A stretch of DNA of 64,000 nucleotides from Thermohahella caldifontis. Lineage in GTDB: Bacteria; Pseudomonadota; Gammaproteobacteria; Pseudomonadales; Oleiphilaceae. Of this stretch, positions 35,493 to 42,662 are shown one piece after another (position 1 is the stretch's first letter; every line of letters starts with the position of its first letter). The translations under genes were made by a program, and so were the position numbers. The stretch covers positions 2,232,001-2,296,000 of the forward strand of contig NZ_CP154858.1 of NCBI RefSeq assembly GCF_041153465.1. The letters are read 5' to 3'. The notes below the pieces were generated by a model, which worked only from the letters and a program-made list of their open reading frames with translations, ran no database searches and had not been told where the DNA came from.

Positions 35493-35732
35493 TTACCTTT
35501 GATCCGGCAGTTTCCGAATCTCAGGATCCTGCGCGTCAGACTCCGCGTCGTGGTCATGATGCCCCTTCCCGTGACCATGCCCTCCATGCATGAAGACATG
35601 CATCAGCGGGCACGCAAGCAACAGGCCGTAGAACAACAGGTCACGTCCGCTGATCCAGCCCGACTGCACGGCCGAGACTCCCGCAACCACCAGTGTCGCG
35701 CCCACAACTTTCATGGTATGGGTAATTTTCAT
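35493..35732 (-). CDS. DUF2933-like small membrane protein, 3' end altered by IS66
   Basis: A 79-residue protein with two hydrophobic segments (MKVVGATLVVAGVSAVQSG and LLFYGLLLACPLMHVFM) and a His-rich tail (HGGHGHGKGHHDHDAE), matching DUF2933 proteins common in copper-resistance loci. The stop codon TAA lies inside the terminal repeat of the adjacent IS66 remnant (35491-35496), so the original C-terminus has been replaced. A MerR-type promoter with dyad site C lies 34 bases upstream of the start codon. GCAGGGC precedes the ATG. Confidence 0.78.
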   Translation of the reverse strand: MKITHTMKVVGATLVVAGVSAVQSGWISGRDLLFYGLLLACPLMHVFMHGGHGHGKGHHDHDAESDAQDPEIRKLPDQR

Positions 35733-35765
35733 TGCCCTGCTCTCTCACTATGCAAGGATGCTGAC

Positions 35766-35797
35766 AGCCTAAGACCTGTGCCTTGCACACAGGTCAA
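35766..35797 (-). promoter_or_regulatory. MerR-type promoter (site C) of the DUF2933 gene
   Basis: On the minus strand TTGACC (35792-35797) and TAGGCT (35766-35771) are 20 bases apart around the dyad ACCTGTGC-N5-ACACAGGT (35774-35794, one mismatch). Layout and sequence match site B at 26915-26946. Confidence 0.75.
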
Positions 35798-35860
35798 CCC
35801 GGTGGCCATGACGATCCGGTAAGAAATACGCGCCAAGGCCAGACACCCTCAGGCAGGACA

Positions 35861-35878
35861 GGCGGGCCGAAGCCCGCC
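35861..35878 (-). terminator. Hairpin downstream of the His-rich cytochrome gene
   Basis: GGCGGGC pairs with GCCCGCC around CGAA, ten bases beyond the stop of the cytochrome gene at 35888. No T-run is evident. Confidence 0.5.
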
Positions 35879-35887
35879 GGAAGGGCG

Positions 35888-36544
35888 CTATTCGGCATGC
35901 CCCTGACCCTCGTGGAACTTCTGATGCACGTAGGTGAGAACATCCCAGCGTTGTTGTGGGCTCAGGACATTCTTGAAGGCCGGCATCGCAGATCCCTCAC
36001 TTCTGAAGGGTTCCACCTGTCCACCTTCGCTGACGCGCCAGAACAGGTAGTGGTCAGAATGCCGGAACATGCCGTGGAAGTGATTGTTCAGATCTGCCGG
36101 TTTGTGGCTCAGCCCTGCGGCTGCGGGGCCGTCACCTTCACCGTCTGAACCATGGCAGCTCTGGCAGTACCGTGAATAGATCTTCTTGCCACGCTCAGCG
36201 GCTTCGGAATCGTTCCAGTCCGGGATGGCCTGAACCTGATAATCTGCTGGCGGGTCAATCCAGCGATCATGCCGGTGCCCGCCTCCATGATGATCATCAT
36301 CGTGGCCGGCCATCATGCCGTGGCCACCTTCATCATGCCCGTGCATGTGCCCGTCATCATCGTGGCCCGGTGTGCCTTCATCACCATGCATCGCCTCGTC
36401 ACCATGCATCGCGCCGGTGTCCATCATCCCACCATGATGATCCCCATCATCATGCATGGCCGAGTGGGTGAGGTTGGTGCAACCGCTCAGCACGCCCACC
36501 AGCGCGGCCATCAACGTCATCCGGAAAATTCGGGGTCTGTTCAT
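35888..36544 (-). CDS. His-rich lipoprotein c-type cytochrome
   Basis: About 218 residues; ATG at 36544 follows GAAGGAG. A lipobox (VGVLSGCTNL) precedes about 65 residues made largely of His, Asp, Gly and Met (HDDGDHHGGMMDTGAMHGDE and similar repeats), a likely copper or metal sink. The C-terminal class I cytochrome domain has CQSCHGSDGEGDGPAAAGL and a distal Met in GSAMPAFKNVLSPQQRWDVLTYV. Coding DNA of the His-rich part is a CATGATG-type simple repeat. It lies downstream of a small secreted protein gene on the same strand. Confidence 0.85.
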   Translation of the reverse strand: MNRPRIFRMTLMAALVGVLSGCTNLTHSAMHDDGDHHGGMMDTGAMHGDEAMHGDEGTPGHDDDGHMHGHDEGGHGMMAGHDDDHHGGGHRHDRWIDPPADYQVQAIPDWNDSEAAERGKKIYSRYCQSCHGSDGEGDGPAAAGLSHKPADLNNHFHGMFRHSDHYLFWRVSEGGQVEPFRSEGSAMPAFKNVLSPQQRWDVLTYVHQKFHEGQGHAE

Positions 36545-36637
36545 CGTCATACTCCTTCTCAGGATCACATTCACGGGCGGTCCGCTCAGCAGAGCCCGTG
36601 AATCATTTCATCTGCGTTTTTTTCTTTTGGACGAGAA

Positions 36638-36961
36638 TCAGACCCGTTTGGGCGGAGGCTCTGGCACCCGGCTATTGCCCGGGGCCGGTTTGGCCGCAGT
36701 CTGCCATCCATACACCGATACCCTGAAGGGATGCGGTGCTGCCCAGCGGGCTGCAATGGCAGACAACTGCAACTGATGACAGTGGAGGGAATCCGTATCG
36801 CGCGCGGGTACTTCATACGCCAGGGCATCATGGCCGTGGGTGTGACCGGTGGTGCAAAGCGTCACGCCCCATCCGGCGGAACCGACTTCAGCCAGCCCGC
36901 CCTCCTGAACGGCCATCCCCAAGAGGATGACCATACCCATCACAAACGATAGCTCTTTCAT
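36638..36961 (-). CDS. Small secreted hypothetical protein
   Basis: A 107-residue frame starting MKELSFVMGMVILLGMAVQEGG, a likely signal peptide. The mature part has CTTGHTHGHDALAYEV and LHCHQLQLSAIAARWAA with two Cys and several His, and ends in a proline-rich basic tail (RVPEPPPKRV). In size, signal and tail it resembles the protein at 40313-40645. No ribosome site stands out. No family assigned; the context suggests a metal-related secreted protein. Confidence 0.5.
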   Translation of the reverse strand: MKELSFVMGMVILLGMAVQEGGLAEVGSAGWGVTLCTTGHTHGHDALAYEVPARDTDSLHCHQLQLSAIAARWAAPHPFRVSVYGWQTAAKPAPGNSRVPEPPPKRV

Positions 36962-37049
36962 GCTGACTACTGTAGGCGGTTTGAGTGGTATGCACCCTGT
37001 TACAGATCAATTTCTGTCCTGTTTTTAATATTAATACTGCCTATGGCGG

Positions 37050-37081
37050 TTGACCTATGTGTTACTCATACCTTGTATACT
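37050..37081 (+). promoter_or_regulatory. MerR-type promoter (site D) of the HMA-like gene
   Basis: TTGACC (37050-37055) and TATACT (37076-37081) are separated by 20 bases. The first bases after the -35 (TATGTGTTAC) and the end of the spacer (CTTG) match the promoter of the merR gene at 47491-47522, so both are probably controlled by the same MerR-family protein. Confidence 0.7.
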
Positions 37082-37112
37082 GACTCCAGAATCCATCAAG
37101 GAGGGAGCAGCC

Positions 37113-37469
37113 ATGAGCAAGACCACACACAAGACAAGCGTCAATCCCGCGCACCTGGTCAAACGCTCCCTGCGCGTACAGGTGCCGTCCGAAAGCGCCA
37201 TGACCCGGGCCATCGCCGAATTGAATGAGGACATGGGTGTCGATCGGGTCGAATGGATACCAGGCAAATCCCGCCTGACGGTGATCTACGATGCATCGTT
37301 CCGCTCGCTGGAAAATATTGAAGCGATTCTCCAACATCACGGGATACAGTGGGCACCCGGTTGGTGGAACCAGAAAAAACGCAATTGGTACGCCAGCTCG
37401 GATGCGGACATCAAGGAAAACCTGAAGGCCGAGCCGCATTGTTGCAGCAAGATGCCGCCGGGATACTGA
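37113..37469 (+). CDS. HMA-like small metal-associated protein
   Basis: A 118-residue soluble protein. GGAGGGAGC lies before the ATG at 37113. The order KRSLRVQVPSESAMTRAIAELNEDMGVDRVEWIPGKSRLTVIYD followed by SLENIEAILQHHGI has the beta-alpha-beta-beta-alpha-beta pattern of heavy-metal-associated domains, but the first loop has no CxxC. Metal binding may instead involve the C-terminal PHCCSKMP with adjacent cysteines. The promoter at 37050-37081 has MerR-type geometry. An AhpD-like gene follows after 27 bases, then a DUF302 gene. Confidence 0.7.
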   Translation: MSKTTHKTSVNPAHLVKRSLRVQVPSESAMTRAIAELNEDMGVDRVEWIPGKSRLTVIYDASFRSLENIEAILQHHGIQWAPGWWNQKKRNWYASSDADIKENLKAEPHCCSKMPPGY

Positions 37470-37496
37470 CAACACGACAAGAGAAGGAGATCCGTC

Positions 37497-38072
37497 ATGG
37501 CGCGTATCGGTCCGGCGAAAAAGGTTCCGTGGTATATCCGGCTGTTTTTTCTCAATCAGAAGCGCAAATACGGAGCCGTGCTGGAACCGGCGCGCCTGTG
37601 GGCACGCAGCCCCAAGGTCTTCATGGGCGTGGCACTGTTGTTCGGCGCGCTCGACCGGCGATCCAGCCCCATTCCGCCTGTCCTGCGTTCACTGATTACC
37701 GTTCGGGTTTCGCAGATCAACTGGTGTCGGTTCTGCGTGGATATCAATTCCATGATGGTGCTCCGGCGTGGCGCGGAGCAGGCCAAGCTGGACGCTCTGG
37801 AGCACTTTAGGGAATCCGATCTTTTTTCAGAGGCGGAAAAGGCTGCCCTGCACTACGCCGAAGTCATGACCCGCTCGGACCTTCAGGTTACCGACGCAGA
37901 TGTGGATGCACTTCGTGCCCATTTCAGCGAGGATGCCATCGTCGAGCTGACGGGGCTGATCGCCTTCCAGAACCTGTCCAGCAAGTTCAACGCCGCACTG
38001 GATGTTGCGCCACAGGGATTTTGCAAGGTACCCCCCAAACCGGACAAGCGTGCATCAGGTCGCTTGATTTAA
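37497..38072 (+). CDS. Carboxymuconolactone decarboxylase/AhpD-like family protein
   Basis: A 191-residue all-helical protein. The core LRSLITVRVSQINWCRFCVDINSMMVLRRG carries the CxxC pair and downstream residues of the AhpD-like alkylhydroperoxidase motif, followed by SEAEKAALHYAEVMTR. Members with CxxC act as thiol-dependent peroxidases or disulfide reductases. AGAAGGAGATCC precedes the ATG. It follows the HMA-like gene and probably shares its metal-responsive promoter, so a role in redox stress caused by metal is plausible but not shown. Confidence 0.82.
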   Translation: MARIGPAKKVPWYIRLFFLNQKRKYGAVLEPARLWARSPKVFMGVALLFGALDRRSSPIPPVLRSLITVRVSQINWCRFCVDINSMMVLRRGAEQAKLDALEHFRESDLFSEAEKAALHYAEVMTRSDLQVTDADVDALRAHFSEDAIVELTGLIAFQNLSSKFNAALDVAPQGFCKVPPKPDKRASGRLI

Positions 38073-38189
38073 CTTATAATAACTATATATACATGTTTAG
38101 ATTATTCGCCCATGTTTACACTTGGTCAAAATCTGAACGGTAGTTCCACCCATGTACCGCAAAATAACTGCAAAAAAGGAGAACGCCAG

Positions 38190-38576
38190 ATGACCTACAC
38201 GATTGATCGTACACTGACCGGCTGCACCCTGGCTGAAGCCGAATCCCGCGTACGCGACGCCCTCACCGCCCAAGGATTTGGCGTGCTGACTGAAATTGAT
38301 GTCTCCGCCACCATGAAAAAGAAACTCAACAAGGACATGCCGGGCTACAAGATTCTGGGCGCCTGCAACCCGAACATGGCCTGGCAGGCCATCGGTCTGG
38401 AGCCGAAAGTCGGCGCCATGCTTCCCTGCAACGTGATTCTGCGTGAAACGGATGCCGGTATCGAAGTCAGTGCCATTGATCCGGTCGCCTCCATGGCCGC
38501 TATCGACAATGACCAGCTCAAGGCCGTCGCCGGGCAGGTGCGCGACCTGCTCGGCAAGGTGATTGCGTCACTCTGA
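38190..38576 (+). CDS. DUF302 family protein
   Basis: A 128-residue protein. The ATG at 38190 follows AAAGGAGAACGCC. The sequence EAESRVRDALTAQGFGVLTEIDVSATMKKKLNKDMPGYKILGACNPNMAWQAI and VGAMLPCNVILRE is the DUF302 pattern, a small alpha/beta dimer of unknown function often found in metal or redox loci. A conserved Cys lies in GACNP and another in LPCNV. It is 117 bases after the AhpD-like gene, separated by an AT-rich stretch that may hold its own promoter. It overlaps the convergent cytochrome gene by nine bases. Confidence 0.85.
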   Translation: MTYTIDRTLTGCTLAEAESRVRDALTAQGFGVLTEIDVSATMKKKLNKDMPGYKILGACNPNMAWQAIGLEPKVGAMLPCNVILRETDAGIEVSAIDPVASMAAIDNDQLKAVAGQVRDLLGKVIASL

Positions 38577-39068
38577 CATCAGGTATGCCACCAGCGCCTC
38601 CGCCTCCGCCGGGCTCAGTGCCCAGCGGGGCATGGCATCATCCAGACGCCGGCCATCCGGTTCCACACCTTCGATAATGGCACGCTTGAGCGTCTCGGCC
38701 GTGTAGGCCTCATGCTCGTGATCGCCGTCAGCATGCCCATCCTCATGAGCCCCGCTTTCGTTCAGGCCCAACGCCTCGGGCGTCAGGGCCGGTGCGCGCA
38801 CCCAGAACCGCGGCCACATGACCTGCCCGCCCTCACGGTCGGCCCCATGACAGGTCACACAGCCACCTCCGTGCATCCGCATGTGATGATGCCCGCCGGA
38901 GAACGGAATCTGGCGGCCGTCCTCACCCCGTCCGGTGAAGTAGATCTGCTCGCCCAGACTGCTGTACTCGCGGAATTGCCAGGCCATGTCGTCCCCGTCG
39001 TGCATGTGCCCTCCGCATCCCGCCAGCAACGTGGTCAACGCCGTGATGCCCACTATCCGCAGTGTCAT
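38568..39068 (-). CDS. Lipoprotein c-type cytochrome
   Basis: About 166 residues; ATG at 39068 with AGGAG upstream. A lipobox (TTLLAGCGGH) is followed by a haem-binding motif GGGCVTCHGADREGG near residue 70, preceded by GGHHHMRMHGG, and a distal part LDDAMPRWALSPAEAEALVAYL with the likely axial Met. A His/Asp-rich insert (ESGAHEDGHADGDHEHEA) resembles the metal-binding region of the cytochrome at 35888. It begins five bases after the end of the BNR/cytochrome fusion gene and should be cotranscribed with it. Confidence 0.84.
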   Translation of the reverse strand: MTLRIVGITALTTLLAGCGGHMHDGDDMAWQFREYSSLGEQIYFTGRGEDGRQIPFSGGHHHMRMHGGGCVTCHGADREGGQVMWPRFWVRAPALTPEALGLNESGAHEDGHADGDHEHEAYTAETLKRAIIEGVEPDGRRLDDAMPRWALSPAEAEALVAYLMSE

Positions 39069-39073
39069 GTTCG

Positions 39074-40255
39074 TCACTCCTGACAGTTCATGTGTTTGGG
39101 CCCCTGGCAGTTGCGTTCGCGCTCACGCCAGAGGGTTTTCATGTAAGCGATGATGTCATCAGCCTGCCCTGCACTGAGTGTTCCTTTCCACGCCGGCATG
39201 CGGGAACCGGGCACGTCGGGAAAACCGTTCAGGATGGTTTCCCTGAGGTTCTCGTCCGTGTGGTGCCAGGCATGCATGGTCCAGTCCAGTGCAGGCGCCA
39301 TGCGGTAATTCTGATCTGTCAGCGCCTGAACGCTGTAGGTTTCACCCACACCATTCGAACCATGGCAGGCCGTACAGTATTGGTCAAACAACTTTTTGCC
39401 CGATGCTTCCGCCGGCCCCATGGCCACGGCACCGCGGTTGAGCGTCCAGTTTGTGCCTGTCGCATCGCCGGTCCAGAGCATGCCGGTATTGTCGAGCAAC
39501 TGATAGCCCTCTCCGGCCCTGACCAGGTAGCGCGGGTAACGCGTGCCCAGTGCGTTGAATACGGGCCGGAACCTCAGTGTATCCGGCTCGGCTCGCATCA
39601 GGCCCTTGCCGACCACGAATGCCCAGACCACACCATCCGAAGTGACACTCACCAGTGTGACCGGCAGACGCAGCATCATCCCGGGCCGCCATGTCCTGCC
39701 CTGATCTTCACTGACCAGCAGGCCCTGATCCACACCGGCCATCAGGTGTTCCTTGTCTCCCGTCACCTGCAGTGCCAGGCTGTAGGTTTTCTCCGAGGGC
39801 AGCTTGCCGGCTTTCTCCCAGGTCTGCCCCCCATCGGCTGAGCGCTGCAGGCTCCCGTACAGTCCATAGATGATGCGGCTGTTGCGCGGATCCACCGCCA
39901 TCATGTGGAAGTCCACCGGTCCGTTGAGCCCCGGTGAAACACGTGTCCAGCGAACACCATCCGTACTCCTGACCAGGCCGAGATTGCCACCCTCCGGCGG
40001 ATGCCCTGAGCCGAGCAGCGCTTCCTGGGTGTAGGCCAGCGACATGAAATCCCAGGCGTCAGCGGATACCCGGCGGGCATCATTGAGTTTCGGGTCATAG
40101 CGGTAGAGTCCGTCATGTCCTGCCAGATAGGGGACACCCTTGAGTTCGGCCATGCCGTGAATGTGGCTCAGCTTGTCAGGTGTGATGGCGACAGCCTGAG
40201 TGCCCATCACCAGTGTCAGGGCCAGTGCGGCCGCCCCGCGTACCAGATTCTTCAT
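39074..40255 (-). CDS. BNR/sortilin-like propeller fused to a c-type cytochrome domain
   Basis: About 393 residues; ATG at 40255 follows GGAGAAGACA. A signal peptide (GAAALALTLVMGTQAVA) precedes a beta-propeller with BNR-type repeats (LGLVRSTDGVRWTRVSPGL, LQRSADGGQTWEKAGKL, LLVSEDQGRTWRPGMML), similar to secreted F510_1955-type proteins of metal-resistance loci. From about residue 290 follows a class I cytochrome: KLFDQYCTACHGSNGVGETY and a distal Met in SRMPAWKGTLSAGQADDIIAYMKTLW. The fusion joins a binding scaffold to an electron-transfer domain in the periplasm. The tail has two further cysteines. Function unknown. Confidence 0.82.
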   Translation of the reverse strand: MKNLVRGAAALALTLVMGTQAVAITPDKLSHIHGMAELKGVPYLAGHDGLYRYDPKLNDARRVSADAWDFMSLAYTQEALLGSGHPPEGGNLGLVRSTDGVRWTRVSPGLNGPVDFHMMAVDPRNSRIIYGLYGSLQRSADGGQTWEKAGKLPSEKTYSLALQVTGDKEHLMAGVDQGLLVSEDQGRTWRPGMMLRLPVTLVSVTSDGVVWAFVVGKGLMRAEPDTLRFRPVFNALGTRYPRYLVRAGEGYQLLDNTGMLWTGDATGTNWTLNRGAVAMGPAEASGKKLFDQYCTACHGSNGVGETYSVQALTDQNYRMAPALDWTMHAWHHTDENLRETILNGFPDVPGSRMPAWKGTLSAGQADDIIAYMKTLWRERERNCQGPKHMNCQE

Positions 40256-40312
40256 TGTCTTCTCCTGATTAATAACCAATTTCAAGCGTTAGGTCGTCTA
40301 CGTGATTGGCAA

Positions 40313-40645
40313 TCAGGCAAAAAGGGGCGGACGCAGTGGTGCTTCAATGAAAGGCGAGTCGTAACGGGGAATACGGGTGACAGGCCTCTGCGTGCCCTGC
40401 AACAGTCCGCTGAATCCGGAGACCGGGATGGCAACCGGCCACTGCAGCTGTATCTGGCACTGTGCCTGGCAGCCCGGGGCCTGGCACTGCTGGTGAGATG
40501 ACGAGGCCGCGAACATCCGGGCGCCATGGGTGAGCGGCATCAGTTCCGGCCCGGCCGGCTGGTTCCACACCGGTACCTGCCACGTCGCTTTCAGCGGCGC
40601 AGCCAGCGCGAGGAGAAACATCAGCAGCACATGCCGGACAATCAT
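40313..40645 (-). CDS. Small secreted hypothetical protein, Cys-rich
   Basis: A 110-residue frame with a signal peptide (HVLLMFLLALAAPLKA), a central HQQCQAPGCQAQCQIQLQW with three cysteines, and a proline-rich end (FIEAPLRPPLFA). Size, position of the Cys/His cluster and the C-terminal tail recall the protein at 36638-36961. It is on the same strand as, and 57 bases upstream of, the BNR/cytochrome gene. Probably a secreted accessory protein of the metal block; no family assigned. Confidence 0.55.
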   Translation of the reverse strand: MIVRHVLLMFLLALAAPLKATWQVPVWNQPAGPELMPLTHGARMFAASSSHQQCQAPGCQAQCQIQLQWPVAIPVSGFSGLLQGTQRPVTRIPRYDSPFIEAPLRPPLFA

Positions 40646-40774
40646 GACCGATTCCGCAGTTGAGGCCTCATGCTAATTTATCACAGCTTGTGCCGGACCG
40701 TTTGATATGGATCATGACCATTCGGAAAGGCACGCGTCAACGTGCCTTCAGGTATGGTGGGCATCCCGGCCTGA

Positions 40775-41131
40775 TCAGTTGTTCGGACCGAATGCCCTCA
40801 TCTTGTACTGGTGTGCGGTTTCGCCCGGCATCCGGTCCATGCGCATCCCGTGCCGGCCATCCGTCATCACGTCGTCCCGGGTCTTGTCCATTCGATCCAG
40901 GTGCTTGCCGGCTTTGGGCATGCCTGCGGCGGGAGGCGGCAGCGTGTTCAGATCCATCCCGGACCGGTCCCCGTTCAGCCGATCTTCCGACAGAGGTTCC
41001 GCATCCCGGGTTATCCAGCTGTTGTCGTTGGCGCGGCGGTCCGCCAGGCTGTTCTCTCCCGCCCACCCGCTGGCCGGCACGGCAAGTGTGGCCGCAAGAA
41101 TGAGTGGTGCGGTGACAGAATGAATTTTCAT
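40775..41131 (-). CDS. Small secreted hypothetical protein
   Basis: A 118-residue protein; ATG at 41131 has AGAGGAGC upstream. The signal peptide (APLILAATLAVPASGWA) is clear. The mature part is hydrophilic with no cysteines and a Met/Arg/His-rich end (DGRHGMRMDRMPGETAHQYK). It is the first gene of a minus-strand run that includes another small secreted protein, the BNR/cytochrome fusion and a cytochrome. No family recognised. Confidence 0.6.
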   Translation of the reverse strand: MKIHSVTAPLILAATLAVPASGWAGENSLADRRANDNSWITRDAEPLSEDRLNGDRSGMDLNTLPPPAAGMPKAGKHLDRMDKTRDDVMTDGRHGMRMDRMPGETAHQYKMRAFGPNN

Positions 41132-41368
41132 GGTGGTGCTCCTCTGATTGATATGACGTTGGAGTCCCTCACGCGGGCTAAGGTTCCGGCCCGACCGCCA
41201 ATCAATGGTTACGTTTTGGACACCTCCGGCCAGCCACCCCCTTTTCAGACAACACGCCTCTGGGCGCCCGAACCCGAAAGGGGCGTGAGATCCGCTCACC
41301 CTTCATGATATGCTGAGCCACAAAGGCAAAACCGGCAACGCAACCCAAACCGAACATGGAGATTCACC

Positions 41369-41959
41369 GTGACAGAGAAGACACCCTGCATGGCACCCCT
41401 GATTGCAGAACATGAGGTGGACTACGGCCCGCTTGCGGCACTGGCAGGTGCATGGTACGGCGAGAGCGGCACGGATGTGGCGCCGGAACCGGACGGCAAG
41501 GAAATCAATCCATTCTATGAAACCATCGTGTTCACCCCGGCCGGGGACACGACCAATGCCGAGGAGCAGACACTGGTGGCGATGCATTACCATCAGGTGG
41601 TGCGGCGCAAGTCCGACCACAAGGTATTTCACAACGAAACCGGCTTCTGGCTCTGGGAACCGGCCACCGGCAGGGTCACACAGACCCTGACCATTCCCCG
41701 GGGTGTTTCCGTCATCGCCGAAGGCCGTGCAGAAGCCAACGGTGAGGGCTGGGTGCTGGAAGTGGAGACCACCGAGGATGGCCGGGTGGGAGCGATTGCC
41801 CAGACACCCTTCCTGGCGCAGAAGGCGCGCACGCTCTCCTTCACTCACCGTATCGAGGTGGCAGGTGACACGCTGCGCTATACGGAAACCACACTGGTGG
41901 ACATCTACGGCCGCCGTTTCGAGCACACGGACCGCAATACCCTTCAGCGCACGGCCTGA
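41369..41959 (+). CDS. Nitrobindin/FABP-like heme-binding beta-barrel protein (DUF1794-like)
   Basis: A 196-residue protein starting at GTG with GGAG upstream. The order DYGPLAALAGAWYGESGTDVAPEPDG, then YYETIVF-like strand (NPFYETIVFTPAG), HYHQVVRRKSDHKVFHNETGFWLWEPATGRVTQTLTIPRG and HTDRNTLQR matches the THAP4/nitrobindin-type lipocalin-like barrel, in which related proteins bind ferric haem through a C-terminal His and react with nitric oxide. It overlaps the end of the convergent response-regulator gene by 16 bases. Haem binding is inferred. Confidence 0.75.
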   Translation: MTEKTPCMAPLIAEHEVDYGPLAALAGAWYGESGTDVAPEPDGKEINPFYETIVFTPAGDTTNAEEQTLVAMHYHQVVRRKSDHKVFHNETGFWLWEPATGRVTQTLTIPRGVSVIAEGRAEANGEGWVLEVETTEDGRVGAIAQTPFLAQKARTLSFTHRIEVAGDTLRYTETTLVDIYGRRFEHTDRNTLQRTA

Positions 41960-42648
41960 GCCGGCTGGTAACGCCGCTCGGGGCGGCCCACGGAGCCGTA
42001 GCTGATCTGGGCCCTGAGCTCACCCACGGACACCAGATACTCCAGGTAACGGCGCGCGGTAATCCGGCTGGCACCCAGTTGCCGGCCGACTTCCTCCGCG
42101 CTGAAGGCCACGTCGGGAGCACCGAAGAGCTTGCGCACGTTGGCCAGCGTCAGCTCATCGATTCCCTTGGGCAGTGTGCGGACCGGTGAGACGCCGGTTC
42201 GGGAGGGCGACTCACGCGGCAGCAGGGCATCCACGTCGGACTGGTGTGCCAGCTGGTCAAGCTGACGCAAGGCCTCATGGTGCTGGCGATACCCCAGCAA
42301 CGCCTTTTCCAGGCGCTCGAACGCCAGAGGCTTGAGGATATAGTCGAATACGCCTCGGTGGAGGGCTTCGCGCACGGCTTCCACTTCCCGGGCGCCGGTA
42401 ATCATGATGACGTCCACCGGATGATCGGCTGCCCGGAGTTCGCGCAGCAGTTCCAGTCCCGTGCCGGACGGGAAGCGGATATCCAGCAGCAACAGATCCG
42501 GCTTCAGGACGTCCACGCAGTCCCGCACCGGTTCCAGGTCATGGGCAATGCCCACCACTTCAAAACCCGGCACGCGCTCCAGAAACCGGCGCGTGATCTC
42601 GGCAATCTGTGTATCGTCTTCTGCGATGATGACTCGAATGGTCTGCAT
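41944..42648 (-). CDS. CitB/DcuR-type response regulator for the Tct system
   Basis: A 234-residue regulator. The receiver domain has EDD at 10-12, the phosphorylation site Asp56 in PDLLLLDIRFPSGTGLELL and the KPLAFERLEKAL lysine. The C-terminal helix-turn-helix (LTLANVRKLFGAPDVAFSAE, EVGRQLGASRITARRYLEYL) is of the CitT/DcuR type that responds to C4-dicarboxylates or citrate. It follows its sensor kinase by 14 bases. The divergent tctCBA genes next door are the likely target. Confidence 0.9.
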   Translation of the reverse strand: MQTIRVIIAEDDTQIAEITRRFLERVPGFEVVGIAHDLEPVRDCVDVLKPDLLLLDIRFPSGTGLELLRELRAADHPVDVIMITGAREVEAVREALHRGVFDYILKPLAFERLEKALLGYRQHHEALRQLDQLAHQSDVDALLPRESPSRTGVSPVRTLPKGIDELTLANVRKLFGAPDVAFSAEEVGRQLGASRITARRYLEYLVSVGELRAQISYGSVGRPERRYQPAQAVR

Positions 42649-42662
42649 GGTTCTGCCTGATG

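Larger units (their letters stand above)
34776..35496. mobile_element. Internally deleted IS66-family element (about 720 bp)
   Basis: Both ends are present as inverted repeats: left GTAAGCGATCCCAAACCCCC and, on the other strand, right GTAAGCGATCCAAAACCCCC. Between them only remnants of tnpA (35087-35416) and of the transposase tnpC (about 34900-35120) remain; tnpB and most of tnpC are missing. The flanking eight bases (GAAAGGCA and CTTTGATC) do not match, so no target duplication is left. The right end forms the stop codon of the DUF2933 gene. Confidence 0.8.

Noticed and set aside
34766..35504. Possible 8-bp target duplication around the IS66 remnant
   Set aside because: The flanking octamers GAAAGGCA and CTTTGATC do not match, so no duplication is claimed.
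36270..36470. Repeated CATGATG/CATCATC units suggesting a short tandem array
   Set aside because: They are the codons of the His/Asp/Met-rich segment of the cytochrome at 35888-36544, not a CRISPR or regulatory repeat.
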